The notes: generated by a model from the letters alone, not told the origin. Counted from the first letter of the stretch, positions 42,114 to 53,829 are shown. The stretch is DNA of 64,000 nt from Holothuria scabra (GCA_037179385.1 CM074184.1:12480001-12544000); one strand, 5' to 3'. A program made the numbers and translations.

Positions 42114-43357
42114 GGTTTGGCTCAGTGTGTCTCTTCAAACTTTTCCTCTTCCTCGAACCCGTAAATCCCCTGACCCCGACGGTTGGTGACTTCGCAATAT
42201 ATTTGCCAATTTTTCACTAATTTTGTTCGCAAAATGTTGCTTTTCATTACATATGTTAGAAAGGATCTCTGAACTTTCCGCTAGTTCCGCAAAACGCCAC
42301 GCACTGTTGTACAACTCAAGTTCCACGCTCTGCCGTACAAATTGTACGGCAGCGCGTGGAACTTGGGGTAGGGCGTGCCAGTGGGTGGCAGCGCGCGGAA
42401 TAGTAGGCACCTTTAAGAGGATACATGAGGGATTCATGAGGATCATATGAATTAAAAAAACGGCAAAGAAAGACAAAAGAAAACAATCCGGGGAAAGGTA
42501 ATTGTAAAAGATAAAGGAAACAAAACTTTGAGGGAAAAACATCCATGTGTCCAGAGTAGTGGGAAATTAACACTTCTTGATATTTTAATTACTTGTTGAG
42601 AATGTCAGTATTTAGCGGAGAACGAACGAGTCAGTATAATGCCAGCTGAGACCCAGTAAGCACGGTGGTTAATGGAAGGGGACGACCCCGCCCCCCCCCC
42701 CCCCCCAAAAAAAAAAAAAAAGATATTTCGAAGACAGTTGCTTTAGATCTCTATTAGCCACATGATACCCCGCGAATTCTTCCTGTTCACTGAAGGGAGG
42801 AAACAAAGGATATTACAGGGGACTATTTTAGATTAATCCCGATTTGAAAACTTCAAAGCACTTGTTAACCCCATGAGAAAATTAACTCACATAAGGGTTA
42901 CTAGCTAAAGAAATCTGGAAGAGAAAAACTCGAACGGGCTTCTCAAAAAAGGTAAAAACTTCACAGGAATAGATGAAAAATACACTATAGATAACTTTGA
43001 AAAACATATCCACGAGCGGCTAAGGTTTTAGCCAGAATTTGCCATTTTTGGAAGTTCCGCTGATCCAACCGTTAATAATTCTTATTCATGTGATGTCTCA
43101 TTTTAATGTAGTATGTTCTTTTAGTAACACCACACGTTCCAAAATCATGCAAGCATTTTGTAGTGTCCTTTGTAGTAGGCCCCTAAGTAAGATTAGTCCC
43201 GACAATCCCCCAGTATACGTACATCACACACAGTCATTGTCTATTTAATTTTTTATCAGATTATGTCTAAAGGAAAATATCGTCATCATCTCTCTGCAAG
43301 AGTTCTGTGAGACACATATTGCTGGCCGAGTTTTTATCTCTTTCTAATAATTTTTCC
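42114..43357. other. Intergenic stretch with palindrome and homopolymers
   Basis: Contains a 49-bp hairpin (42317-42365) in a GC-rich patch and a poly-C/poly-A run (42690-42721). No gene recognised; opposing reading frames at 42135-42573 are composition artefacts around the palindrome. Confidence 0.5.
42317..42365. repeat. 24-bp-arm inverted repeat (cruciform/hairpin)
   Basis: Arms 'caagttccacgct...' and '...gcgtggaacttg' pair over 24 bp with one mismatch around a 1-nt centre. It is locally GC-rich. Confidence 0.88.
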
Positions 43358-43365
43358 AGTTTGTC

Positions 43366-45318
43366 CAGTGGCGTAGCTAGGATTTTTTCCAGGGGGGGCA
43401 AAGATGTGAAATTTCCCCAAAACTTTTCCCGGTCAATATGTGTATGTATTTCATATAAAATATGCAAACTTACAAGTATAACAACATTACCATGTCATTT
43501 TGTAATATTACCTGCATTTTAATCTTAAAGTATAACACAGAGCAATCGGAAATAACAAAGTATATTATTTTGGTAAACAATATCTGGTTTATTTGTATGT
43601 ACTAAAGCAGTGACGTACGCAGGATTTCTCTGAAGGGGGAGGGGCATGCACTATGGTCTAAGAGGAGGGGTGCGGAAATTTTTTGACGTTTTCAAGGAGC
43701 CTACATGCAAAATGGCAGGAAAAGTGTTAAAAGTTGAATCGTGGTGCTTCGTGAGGATAAAACTGAAATTTTTGTGTCTTTACATGCACTCTTATGCCAG
43801 TTATGCTACCTTACGGAGTAAAACTTGTCATTAAATTTGCACACTTTTAGAAGTCCAAAAAAAAAGAGCATTGATCGGTATTTGTGGTTTTTCTTGGCTA
43901 CAAAATGTTATTTTGTCATAAAGATTATCTAAGCGGAGCGCCACCATTGGTTGGCGCGGAGTGTAGAGAAAATTTGGAAAAATCAGACCCCTTAGATGGC
44001 CGGAAATAGCATTTTCCAGGCTAATACGAAGAATCTAGCCAGTCGCTTTCTTCTTTTGTCGTTTGCAATAAAATGCTCACTTCAAAATATGTTCGCAAAC
44101 TGCAAAGTGATCAGAGAGTTAAGAGCTAATTTTACCCCAAATATGTAATTTTGCCCAAAAGACCGAGCGAAGCGCCACCACTGGTTGGCGCGGAGCGTAA
44201 AGAAAATTTCGAAAAATCAGACCCCTCAGATGGCCAAAATAGCGTATTTATGCTTGTAAAGAGAATCTAAACAAGTAGTCTTTCTTATCGATGCCACCAG
44301 TGGGAAACAGAGTCAACTTTTTTAAGTAAAAATTGGAATTTGACAGAATTTGCCTTGGTCTATTTGTAGGAATTAAAAAAAAATGGCATCACTGAAAGAC
44401 CTTGCAGGGACAATCCTTCCTCTTCGAAAATTTTTGAAAAATTGGGTGTCCTTATAAGCAATCTGGTGCCACATATGCTATCTTTTGAAGTAAAATCTGT
44501 GTAAATAAAGTTAGACTACGTATTTTTAAGAACAAAGAAAAAATGGCATCTGTGAGGGGGACATGGCCCAATGGTCTCCCCTTCGCACGCCACTAAGGAG
44601 GCCTAATAGTGGCTCGATTACACAGGATATCCTGTGAGAAAAGCAGTCTGTTATGTGTAGAAGGCTACAAGGTACTCATTGTCCATTTATTGTTACACTC
44701 AAAGTGAGCAGAAAGCTATTTTCCCGAACTAGCTTGTAAGCCTCAAAGGATTAGGCTAAGTTACAAAATCTAAGTGTGCCAACGGATCCCATTAATTCTA
44801 ATTTCTAGATTAACTTTAAGTTTATCGTTGGCCATGGATTGTTTCAACCGATCCATCGTTATGTACACAGAGTAAAATCGTACAGCTACTGCTAGCTTGA
44901 AGAACATAACAACCTCGGGGGTCTACGGTAGTGACATCAGTTTTCACATCCTTTTACTGATGAATTCCCAAAGTATCACCTGAATAACAGCTTCCTGTGC
45001 ACTGAAATGCACTGATCAGAACCCCCGTGCGTATACAAGCACAAGAGAACATTCAATCTGCTACGCGACGAGGATATTTCTGTGGAACGCGAATTGGGCC
45101 GGTTCATGCGACACTGACGAAATCTGACTGAATTTGTTGCATGAAAATACGAATTATGTATGAGAAATGTCTCACAATTTCTTATTCTAACAAAAATTTT
45201 GAGAAATTTTTGTGAAATTTTTGTAATAATAAGAAGATTCATCAAATTTCCCCATTTTCATCAAATTTCCCCCCAAATTTTTCCCCTGCCCCCCCCCCCC
45301 CCAGTAGCTACGCCACTG
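43366..45318. mobile_element. hAT-like composite element, copy 1 (1953 bp)
   Basis: Ends CAGTGGCGTAGCTAGG and TAGCTACGCCACTG next to G/C runs, with a perfect 8-bp duplication (agtttgtc, 43358-43365 and 45319-45326). Inside, a second set of similar but decayed ends (CAGTGACGTACGC at 43608; CGCACGCCACTA near 44595) suggests a nested element. A module 'gcggagcgccacca' with 'ggttggcgcggagcg' occurs twice. No transposase frame. A near-identical copy lies at 57592. Confidence 0.9.
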
Positions 45319-45326
45319 AGTTTGTC

Positions 45327-47091
45327 AGTTTTCCGATATAGTCTTTGCATCTGTTTTTCTTCGGTTAAAATCCATCTCAATAGTACTTAAAGTATTCAGT
45401 GGTAGTGGTTTTTATACAGTTCTGAACTCTTAATTCTTAATTACACTCCATGGTCTCAGCTGTGGCGCATAGGTGAATGATGAATGGGTGCGCATTCCAT
45501 TCAACTTCCAATTTCCCTCAAACTCTCAAAGGCCTTTAAGCTCTATTCCTCATTGGGTAGGCTGAGGAATGTCTTCAACCAAGTTTATATTAACGTTTAA
45601 TCATGTTCTATACCACAAATAGTTTTCAAACTATTAGGCTAACAAAAGTTTTCTCGCGCTTCATACCCTTACTCGATATAGCTCCAGGTATTTACCCATT
45701 AAAACAGTCTTTCGGGGACTTCTAAGACGTCAAAACCCAAGAGCTTCCGGGGATTTTTAGGGGGGTCTTGCCGGGTGCATAACGTCAAATTCGAAAGTGT
45801 GAAGCGTGCATGGCAACCGCGCAGAACGCTACGCCCTTAACGGGTGGGGTCTTTGCGCCTGGGTCTTTGCCCCTGGACCAATCCCTTTGAGGGCTTCGCT
45901 CTTTGCGTTCGCCATGCACGCTTCGCGTGTACACTTTTGAATTTGACGTAATGAACCCGGTCATTCCCCCCAAATCGAAAAGAGATCTACGTGTCTACTG
46001 GTGGAGCAGTTAAGTATCGTTTAATCCCCAATTCTTGGGATTTTTTTTCACGGCTAAATTTTCCTCTATGACTATCAAACTTTGATTGCAGAAAATTCTA
46101 CCTTCCCATACGCTAGAGTGTACCAAACTGCATTGCAAAAATTCTCAAGAGGCGAGGAGGACCCCCTTCCCCTCATACCTTGTCCCCATGTCAACAATCA
46201 CACTTCGGAGCCCGCTCTTAGAAAACACCTGGATCCGCCCTGTACCGGTTTGTCCACTGCTTCGCCCCTCTCTCTGGCCACGCAAACGAAAAAGACCTGT
46301 ATATGAGCTTCTGAATGACCAAAGAAGAATTCACTCTAGTCTCAATCGACCGAGCTTCACAAATGACCTCTCCATTGAGACTATAGTTTCATGAGTTGCC
46401 CATAGTGTTTACGTGGTCCTTTCTCAGCCTGTGTTGTGTAATTTTAAATACTGTATTGGCAACAAGTTTGAAGGACGACGTTTAACTTTCTGCGACATGG
46501 GCGAGATGCTCTTGACTGATGTCATTTGATAAGGCAGTTTTTGAACTTTCTTAGAAATATTTAATAATGAACTTGGGAAAACCCTTTAAACTGAAAAGTC
46601 ACAAGGAATTAGGCCCCCATCCAAGGTTTTGATGCTATGTAACATACTTTGCACAATTAACACGGCTCATGCAGCATGAAACTAACCTGCAAATAATTCA
46701 GCTACTTTAATGTAGGTTACTTAATCGGTCCACTTTCCTCCCTATGTTTTCTCTTTATGTATATGTCTTTTCAATGTAAAGAAAACTCAGTTTGGGAATA
46801 CCATAAGTGTTTTAATTTTATAAGGCAAACTTTATTTAAAAACAGCCTGATCCCACGAATTTCTTTCTCTATCGTTGATCATGATATTTCAGTTTTCATA
46901 TAATGCATATTCAAGGTAACCCAATTTGTTTCTCTCGAGGGGTTTTCACATTGCTTTTAAAAAGACAATTATGAAACATGACAAACTATTACAATAATCC
47001 AAATTGGGTTGATTAAATTTTCTTTCTTAAGTAAAAACAACCATACATTACATTGTTATGCTCATCTCCCTTTTGTCATTTCTTGCACTAC
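45327..47091. other. Intergenic stretch with fold-back element
   Basis: Holds the fold-back at 45760-45970 and a solitary 'cctggatccgccctg' (about 46230) resembling a hAT right end without a matching left end. The rest is AT-rich and featureless. Confidence 0.5.
45760..45970. mobile_element. Fold-back (palindromic) MITE-like element
   Basis: Left 'ccgggtgcataacgtcaaat' and right 'aatttgacgtaatgaacccg' are inverted copies, continuing inward to 'gaagcgtgcatggc' / 'gccatgcacgcttc'. Arms are about 60 bp with small indels; the spacer carries 'ggtctttgcgcctgggtctttgcccct'-like doublets. No clear target duplication was found. Confidence 0.75.
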
Positions 47092-47704
47092 TGAAAGGTC
47101 TGATCCTCTCACCCCAAACAGTTATAATTCTCCTAACCTACTTACTTAAAGGGACAAACCTCTCACCCAAACCACAATTTTGGAACCCAGGTACCGAAAT
47201 TCTCAATTGGCTCAGCTCTTTGATCGAAAGCTAATTCAAACAATGCAGAAAGCCGAAGCTTTTATTGCACTGCATAAACGGTACTGAGAGTATTTGATTA
47301 TATGAATTGAGTTTTTCTATACTCGCCCTGAAGCAATAAACTGGATTGTGTCTGGATGAGGATGAATTTCAGACAATTGTGGGAGGGGCTTCAGTAAGAA
47401 GGTTAGGAGAATTGGTACTGTTTGGGGTGAGAGAACTGGCCCTTCAAAATTGAGCCCCTCCCAAAACTGTTTCAAAAATTCATCCTAGTCCAGACACAAT
47501 CATCCTCAGTTTATTGCTTCAGGGTGAGTACAGAAGACAGGTCCAACGTATATTCAAAGCAGTACAGTACAGGTTGTGTAATATGAGCTATGGTTCTTTG
47601 CATTGTTTGAACTATAGCTTTCAATCAAAAAGCTGAGCAGGTTGAAAATTTCTGTAAACCCTTACAAAAAATTGTAGTTTGGGGTGAGAGAATTGGCCCT
47701 TTAT
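47092..47704. mobile_element. TTAA MITE family 'AGGG-CTCACCCC', copy E, interrupted by copy F
   Basis: The left piece (47092-47145, 'cctctcaccccaaacagtta', 'ctaacctacttactt') and right piece (47448-47704, 'gagcccctcccaaaactgtt' to 'ggggtgagagaattggccct') reconstitute one reverse-orientation copy like that at 41809. The gap is exactly filled by copy F. Confidence 0.8.
47146..47447. mobile_element. TTAA MITE family 'AGGG-CTCACCCC', copy F (nested)
   Basis: TTAA|AGGGACAAACCTCTCACCC on the left; 'gagagaactggccct' then TCAA (decayed TTAA) on the right. Inserted inside copy E in opposite orientation. Confidence 0.82.
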
Positions 47705-48146
47705 AGTTATACAAGAAAATTACCTAACGCAAAATGAAGCGACAAGCTTTCCCAGAATCTTTAATCCTTCACCAGTGGCGTCGCCAAGGGGGGAGGGGGA
47801 CGGGGGGCACGTCCCCCCCCCCCCCTGAAAAATCGTGGGCCCCCCTCCCCCCAACTGAGATTTGAGATTTTCAAAAAAAAAATATGTCTTCTGTAGTCAG
47901 AGTGTCACTATGAATTTTTTAGGATTCGATTCCTCTGTTAAAAAGAAAAGGAGTAAATTTTCATGTTTTCCAAATGAAAATATCGCAAAAACCTTGGAAA
48001 TGCCATTTCCGGCTGTCTGAGGGGTTACGTTTTTTCAAAATTTTCTTCACACTTCCGACTACGTCAATTGGAGGTGGCGCACAGCTCAGGTAAACCTTCA
48101 AGCCTATATTTTACCTTCAGATGATCACATCTAATTACCCATCAAC

Positions 48147-48378
48147 CAGTGGCGGAGCTACCATATAGTCAGAGGGGGCGGTTGTCCCCCTTGCCGGACT
48201 CAAATTGCCTGTCAGCGCCCTTTTTACCGTATTGAGGCATATGTATCTACCTACATAAAAGCGCCCCTGCAGCCTATTTTTCGCTCCCTCTGACCAAATA
48301 TTCTTGCCTAACAAACTTTGAAGCACCCCTACAGGCCATTTTTGCCCCCTCTGACTGGATTTCCTTCCTCCGCCACTG
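48147..48378. mobile_element. Nested hAT-like MITE, 232 bp
   Basis: Ends CAGTGGCGGAGCTACC and 'cctccgccactg' with a perfect 8-bp duplication (ccatcaac, 48139-48146 and 48379-48386). It contains mirrored 'agtcagagggggcg' / 'tgccccctctgact' blocks. Confidence 0.88.
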
Positions 48379-48589
48379 CCATCAACTGCCTTTCTTTCTC
48401 TTTATAGTCACGGTGCAGCTCACCTTCCTCAAATTGTCAGCCTGATACGATCTTGAGAGTAGTTTCACTAACGTTTGTGTTAATTACCAAAAATAAAATC
48501 TTACTCCAAATCGCCCTGTAATTTTTTAGGCCAGTGTAAAAACAACCATTTTTAAAAACAACTTTAAAACCTTACAAACACGCTAAAGA

Positions 48590-49135
48590 ACCAGGAGCTT
48601 CCAGGGGCTTCGCCCCCTGGACCCCCACTAAGACTAACATTAAAGTGCCCATCAACTTTATTTCTATTGATCATTTACCCCTTTTTTAAAGTGTCAGCCG
48701 GATCTGCTCTTGGTAGTTGAATCAGTGGTTTTTTTACCGAAAGTCTTACTTGAAAGTTACTCTGGAGCTAACTTTTAGACCAGTGTTAAGTCAATAAAAT
48801 TACCCTTAAATAACGTCTTTAATACCTCAAAAACAAGTTAAAACACAGGAGCTTCCGGGGGCTTCGCCCCTGGACCCCACCAAAATTCACATTGAAGTGC
48901 CCAACAACTTTTTTCTCTATAGATCATCTACCCCATTTTCAAAATGCCAGCCGGATAAGCTCTTGGTAGTTGAATCAGTGGTTTTTTACCGAGAGGCTTA
49001 CTTGAAGTTACCCTGGAGGTAACTTTTAGACCAGTGTTAAGTCAATAAAATTACCCTTAAATAACGTCTTTAATAACTCACAAACACGCTAAAACCCAGG
49101 AGTTTCCGGGGGCTTCGCCCCCTGGACCCCAGCGG
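48590..49135. repeat. About 250-bp x 3 tandem repeat with GC hairpins
   Basis: Hairpin-forming 'gggggcttcgccccctgg' or close variants at about 48604, 48858 and 49108. The spacers share 'agtgcccatcaactt', 'agttgaatcagtggtttttt' and 'ttagaccagtgttaagtcaa'. Confidence 0.88.
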
Positions 49136-49666
49136 GGCTTTGCCCCTGGACCCCACCCGTTGAGCCTCGCGCTTCGCGCTCGGTCGCGCCTCCGGCGCCA
49201 AGAGTGGAGTCTAGCAATACCCCCCATAAAATCATTGTGCTCCCTCAGTGCCCCCACTCCCCCGAATGAAATGTCTGGTGACGCCACTGTCCTTCACATA
49301 TTATTCGTTTCTGTTTAACAACCTCTAACGTGTGGTTGTCGTGTCTTCCTTAACTTGTACATTCATTCATCAAAACAAACTGTCGATCATGATTACATCC
49401 GCTCTTTCTGCGATGCAATGATGATTCTCCTTCTCAGTGCTTCCTCACTTTCCAAGAAGTTTCTTTTCCAATCAAGTCAATCATCTTCCTCCAGTCGAGT
49501 AATTAAGTCCTTGTTTATTCTAACACCTTCCTCCTGAAGCAACTTGTTTTTCGATAGCACTTAGAAATCGATCAATTAAAGGGAATAATTATATTGTTCA
49601 GTCAACCAGCTAGTGACCATTTCTGATTCAAATTCTAAAGGCTTACAGTTTCAGTGCAATGCGCAG

Positions 49667-49712
49667 TGACGTCAGCGTTACTGCTCTATAAGAACTGTCA
49701 CTGTCACTCTCA
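49667..49712 (+). promoter_or_regulatory. CRE-TATA-Inr core promoter of the ankyrin gene
   Basis: A perfect palindromic CRE TGACGTCA (49667-49674) is followed 13 bp later by TATAAGA (49687-49693), then a TCAGCAC initiator with its A at 49712, 25 bp from the TATA start. The spacing fits a focused RNA polymerase II promoter on the plus strand, about 575 bp upstream of the ankyrin-protein ATG. The CRE suggests control by CREB/ATF factors. Not experimentally shown. Confidence 0.6.
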
Positions 49713-50286
49713 GCACGTCCTCCTCAACATAAAATAAATATAAAAACTCTTCAATTGCTCCTTCCCAGGTTTAACAAAAAGTCACTTGGATTGAAGGTTG
49801 TCATTTTCTAGAGTCCATTGTGAAAAGATTTATTGGACGAATGAAATTCTGAGTAAACAGTGGTGGGCCGATTTGTGTTACCTCCTTGAAATCGAATTTA
49901 AGAGGATTATGGGAAAAGAATCACAATGTGAGGGAGGGGAAGCAATTGCCATTAAGCACTAAGGTCCATTCTTCAGTTGTTAAAAGCTTTTGTGCGACGT
50001 GTCAGTCAGTGTTATATGAATAAATGTTCTTCAAAAGAAGGGATAACTGAACTCTGTGAGTAACAAAAGTTTTAATGAAGATTGACTTTTCGTCGTTGAC
50101 ATTTCAGCAAATTAATCATCTTTCTGTTCAGTTCAAATGTCATTTACAGATAGCATTTAGTCGAAAACACACCACGTATGTAGTACTGGTATTCTGGGAA
50201 AGCAACCTTACTTTTTTGCCTTCTGTGGGATACACCTCAAAAAACGAAATACATTTCTGGAACTGAAACTTAAAAGTTAATTTGAC
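49713..50286 (+). other. Predicted 5' UTR of the ankyrin gene
   Basis: Lies between the inferred start site and the ATG. It contains upstream ATGs, including a 63-codon frame at 50075-50266, which might reduce translation or point to a 5' UTR intron. Confidence 0.4.
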
Positions 50287-51502
50287 ATGTCACCAGTATC
50301 TAAAGCAGGTTTTGCCAGCAGCCTTCTAAGGGCGGTGACGGCAGGAAGACCACGACAGGTAAGGTTGTTAGTCGACTCAGGTGCTGACGTGAATATTCCT
50401 GATGACTGTGAGCAGACGTCCTTAATGCGTGCAATGTTTTTGGAGAACTCACGTACTCAGTTAAAAATTGTGAAGACATTACTCAAGAATGGCGCCAAAT
50501 TGTCACCGGTGGATATTGTTGGACGCACAGCCCTTAGTTGGGCTTGTTTACGCGGATGTGATTTGGTACTCCCTACCATATTAAGCTACGCTGATGGTAC
50601 ATTAGACTTAAATCGAGGGGATATGAATGGCTGTACAGCTTTGTATCATGCAGCTACTTCAGGAAGTGCAAAAACTGTAAAGTTGATGGTTTCAGCATTG
50701 CAAAAGTACAAACTGAGTGTCGATATTCCGAACTTGCAAGGTGTGACGCCGCTGATGCAAGCTCTTCGTCTGGGGAATGATGTATGTGCGAGCGTATTAG
50801 TACACCAAGGACAAGCATCATTAACTGTCAGAGACGAACACTTCCTTAGCGCTGGTGACTGGGCCAATAAGGGGGGACGTTCAATAAAGAAAGGAAGTTC
50901 AAATTTTCCTGTTATAGAGGAATCTGCAGCCCAAAACAAGGCAAGGGCATACCGAGCATTGAGAAGAAACCAGCGCATCGTGTCAGTGGAGCGAGAATTA
51001 AGTTCTGACGAGGATGACGACTCAATTAAAAGCTCAGACTCTTCATTCGTTAGTCGGACTACGGACGGAGGATTTACTTCTGGTTACGACTCTGACTTTT
51101 CTCGTACCACACCGGAAGCTGTTTCGTCTTCTTTCAGCGATCTCGGAGACAGCTCACAATTTTCAGATAACGATGACGTTGATAGTGTTTCCGTTCCTGT
51201 TGTCGACCAATTGAACACTAAGCGTCTTCCCGACAAATCGCAAGTCAAATTTCAGAACGATCTTCCTGCTATATATGAGATGTACGGTTCGCAACTCTGC
51301 AAATCGTTTAGACAGGGATACATACCAAAGTACGGACGAGACGACACTCCCAGTCCCGAAGTTTTTCATGGCGAGGGATGCACCCTGGAATGCTGCTCCG
51401 AAAAGCCAAAGTCAGCTCTCATGAGATTGTCTGATGAAAAGATTCAAAGGGTTGCGAGGGTAGCCATCAGCGCAAAATCAAGAGAAGAAAAACTTTTAAG
51501 TG
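50287..51502 (+). CDS. Ankyrin-repeat protein, exon 1
   Basis: Encodes about 405 residues from an ATG (MSPVSKAGFASSLLRAVTAG). Five ankyrin repeats can be read: about residues 8-37 (LLRAVTAGRPRQVRLLVDSG, ADVN), 42-75 (TSLMRAM...VKTLLKNGA), 79-110 (GRTALSWACLRG), 116-148 (NGCTALYHAATSG) and 153-186 (GVTPLMQALRLGN). A basic linker (KARAYRALRRNQR) follows, then a long Ser/Asp-rich, probably disordered region (SSDEDDDSIKSSDSSF; TSGYDSDFSR), then a conserved-looking block (LPAIYEMYGSQLCKSF). The donor is AGTG|gtatgt, phase 1; the ORF beyond 51502 is intronic. The layout recalls ANKRD34-type cytosolic scaffolds, but I cannot assign an orthologue. No signal peptide or membrane segment. Confidence 0.9.
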
Positions 51503-52508
51503 GTATGTATTTCTTAACATTTTACTTTCTTCCTTTTTTCCTTTTTTTTTTACTTTATTTTGGGGTTAATCGTTAACTGTCCCGTTCCAGGGTGGCGATG
51601 TACAAAAATAAAGTAAAAAAAATAAATAAATAAATGAATAAATAAAAAATGAAATAAACAGAACATAAAAGAACCAGGAGGGAACGGACATTTAAAATTA
51701 TAAACAAGTATACATACCCATACATATATGTACAAATGGAGACAAAGACGTTAAGGATGTAAGTAAATTGACTTATTTGTAACGTGTCTTTTCTATACTT
51801 CCAGACAGAATTTTCTGTGGTAATCATAGAATGGCACCATGATGTCTCTCACATGGACATTAGTCGAATTAAATAATTGTTGACCATATGCCAAGTTGTA
51901 AAAAAGGATACCTCCACCGCGACACAAACAGACAAATGATTGGAGCCATATACCTCCTTACTGCCTTATGATCATCACTTTTTCTGTTTTTTTTTTTTTT
52001 TCATTCATTCAGTGGTACATTTATACACTCTATAGCATATACAACAATAATGATTGAAAATTTAAGTGGTTCCAAATATCTGGCTTGGCTGAAAAATTAT
52101 CTCAAAGTTTAGGAACATTGCAATGACAGTTATGGCACAACTGTAAACTTGTAAACAAACGTTTCGTTAATTCGTCCAGTTCTCTGATATTCATAGCTAA
52201 ATGCATGCGGTGGCCCATTTGAAATATTCATATTGATTACTGTAATTGCTTTTAAAAATCTATCAGCCTCAGTTCAGTTAAGGTCCTCTTTGATGGTGGT
52301 GGCCTGGAATTACGGATGGATTGGTATCGTCACAAGGAGTGGTTAATTAAAGAACTGCGTTTCTTTTGACCTTTAAGTTGTGCGTTCTGTTTGAGCAGGA
52401 AGCTAAAGCTCCCTGGCTTACGTAATCGTGGTACCGTCGTCTCTCCACTCTTTTCGGGGTCCTTTATGTTTGTTCTATGTGATTGTAGAATAAGTAGGCC
52501 CTACAGTT

Positions 52509-52632
52509 TTAAGTGAGTTTGTAACTGTAGTCTGGATATATATTACATAACCGTGGCCTGGGATCCTCGGTGTTATATTTTCCCACAAATGATCTCTGTC
52601 CATGGTTTTGCAATTGTTACAAACTCACTTAA
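52509..52632. mobile_element. 124-bp TTAA fold-back MITE
   Basis: TTAA|GTGAGTTTGTAAC and GTTACAAACTCAC|TTAA form perfect inverted ends that include the flanking A/T, 19 bp in all. Confidence 0.82.
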
Positions 52633-52889
52633 AAATTTCTCTTTTAAGATTGACTTAGACTTAGACTTTAAAACGTGTGCGTCACCTTTAGGTCGTGATT
52701 CTTTAGAATTAGGAACAACTCACAGAGTACCATAGCTTTCTTGTTCGTAATTTTTGCCGTATGCAGCTGTGGGAAAAAGTGTCACTCTCTTGTCGTGTCA
52801 GTCTTTCAAGTGTACTTCAAAACAAAAATTGTATATTGAACAGCATGAAAAGAGTATCATTTTAATTTTAGTGAATAACTTCAATATTT

Positions 52890-52998
52890 TATATCTGGGT
52901 TCAAGAATGTCCTATGAAGATGGGAGTCAGACTGTTAGAATTCATTTTCCATGTTGTTTAATATGTATTTTCAAAATTTTGACTTGAGGTGCACTTCA
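52890..52998. mobile_element. Half copy of the 581-bp TTAA element
   Basis: 'gaatgtcctatgaagatggg' and 'tttgacttgaggtgcacttc' match the right arm of the element at 11179-11759. The left arm is absent. Confidence 0.75.
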
Positions 52999-53829
52999 CG
53001 TAAAAAACACGCCCCAAAATATGAGATTGGTATGTACGGCTCATCAGGAAGTGTGAACTCCTAACAAAAAAAGTGTATTAATATTTTAGTCCATGTTTTC
53101 TAAAGAAACCAACAATCATCTCACTTTGTTATCAACCCGTAGCCACGGAGGACCACATGTGAGACTTTTCTCGGGTTAGAAAGTACCAATTTGATAAATT
53201 CCGCCCTGCTTCAGAAAATCTTTTGCCTCACCCCACACCCTTAACTCACCTTGTTGTCTACGGGTCTGTGTGAAATTCTCACCAAATATCTACAAAAGGT
53301 ATCTATCTGGGTAGATGCACACTGTTTAACAAGGTGTTTTTTGATTGGCTGTTGCCATTGTATTGTATGGATTTATACTTTGCAAGGGTTAGGGATTAGA
53401 ACTACATTGTTAGCCAGTTAAGAAATTTCTTTTTAATCCCATCACCCCATTTATCTGCAAATCAGTTACACAGAAAACCAAATCTCTTCTTACTCTTCTC
53501 AAGTATTTTGGAGTGCTTAACAAACTATTTCAAAACGTAAAAGAGCAGGGAAAGAAATTTGGAAAGTATTGCGGTAGTTATCTTTACCATAAAACAACTA
53601 TATGGAAATTAATTTTGAAATTATTACTCTAAAGCTTTCATCTTAATTTGAAATCTTCTTTTGTTATTTCATTACTTGTAAATTAAAATGGAATTTGCTT
53701 TCTTTGTCCTTAATAAGAACTTTTTCCATTTCTTTCAGCTATAAGTTGTTTCTCTTATTACACGTATTTTTAAATTATTCTGTCACATATTTTCACTCCG
53801 TCTAAACTTGTTCTTGTTTATTTTTTCAG

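Larger units (their letters stand above)
47773..49289. mobile_element. hAT-like element, 1517 bp, hosting a nested element
   Basis: Ends CAGTGGCGTCGCCAAGG and CTGGTGACGCCACTG with a perfect 8-bp duplication (tccttcac, 47765-47772 and 49290-49297). The interior has a nested 232-bp element, three tandem units of about 250 bp bearing a 'ggcttcgcccc' hairpin, and a block at 47998-48090 that is the inverted relative of the module in the 43.4-kb element. Confidence 0.88.
51503..53829 (+). other. Ankyrin-gene intron
   Basis: GT...AG bounded. It contains an (AAAT)n tract (51605-51655), a 124-bp TTAA fold-back (52509-52632) and a half copy of the 581-bp TTAA element (52890-52998). The acceptor 'ttattttttcag' ends at 53829. 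Confidence 0.8.

Noticed and set aside
46200..46245. Another hAT-like element
   Set aside because: Only a solitary right-end-like 'cctggatccgccctg' is present; no left partner or 8-bp duplication.
51503..51576. Extension of the ankyrin protein past 51502 (hydrophobic tail)
   Set aside because: It follows a consensus donor and is low-complexity; the phase-matched exon at 53830 gives a better C-terminus.
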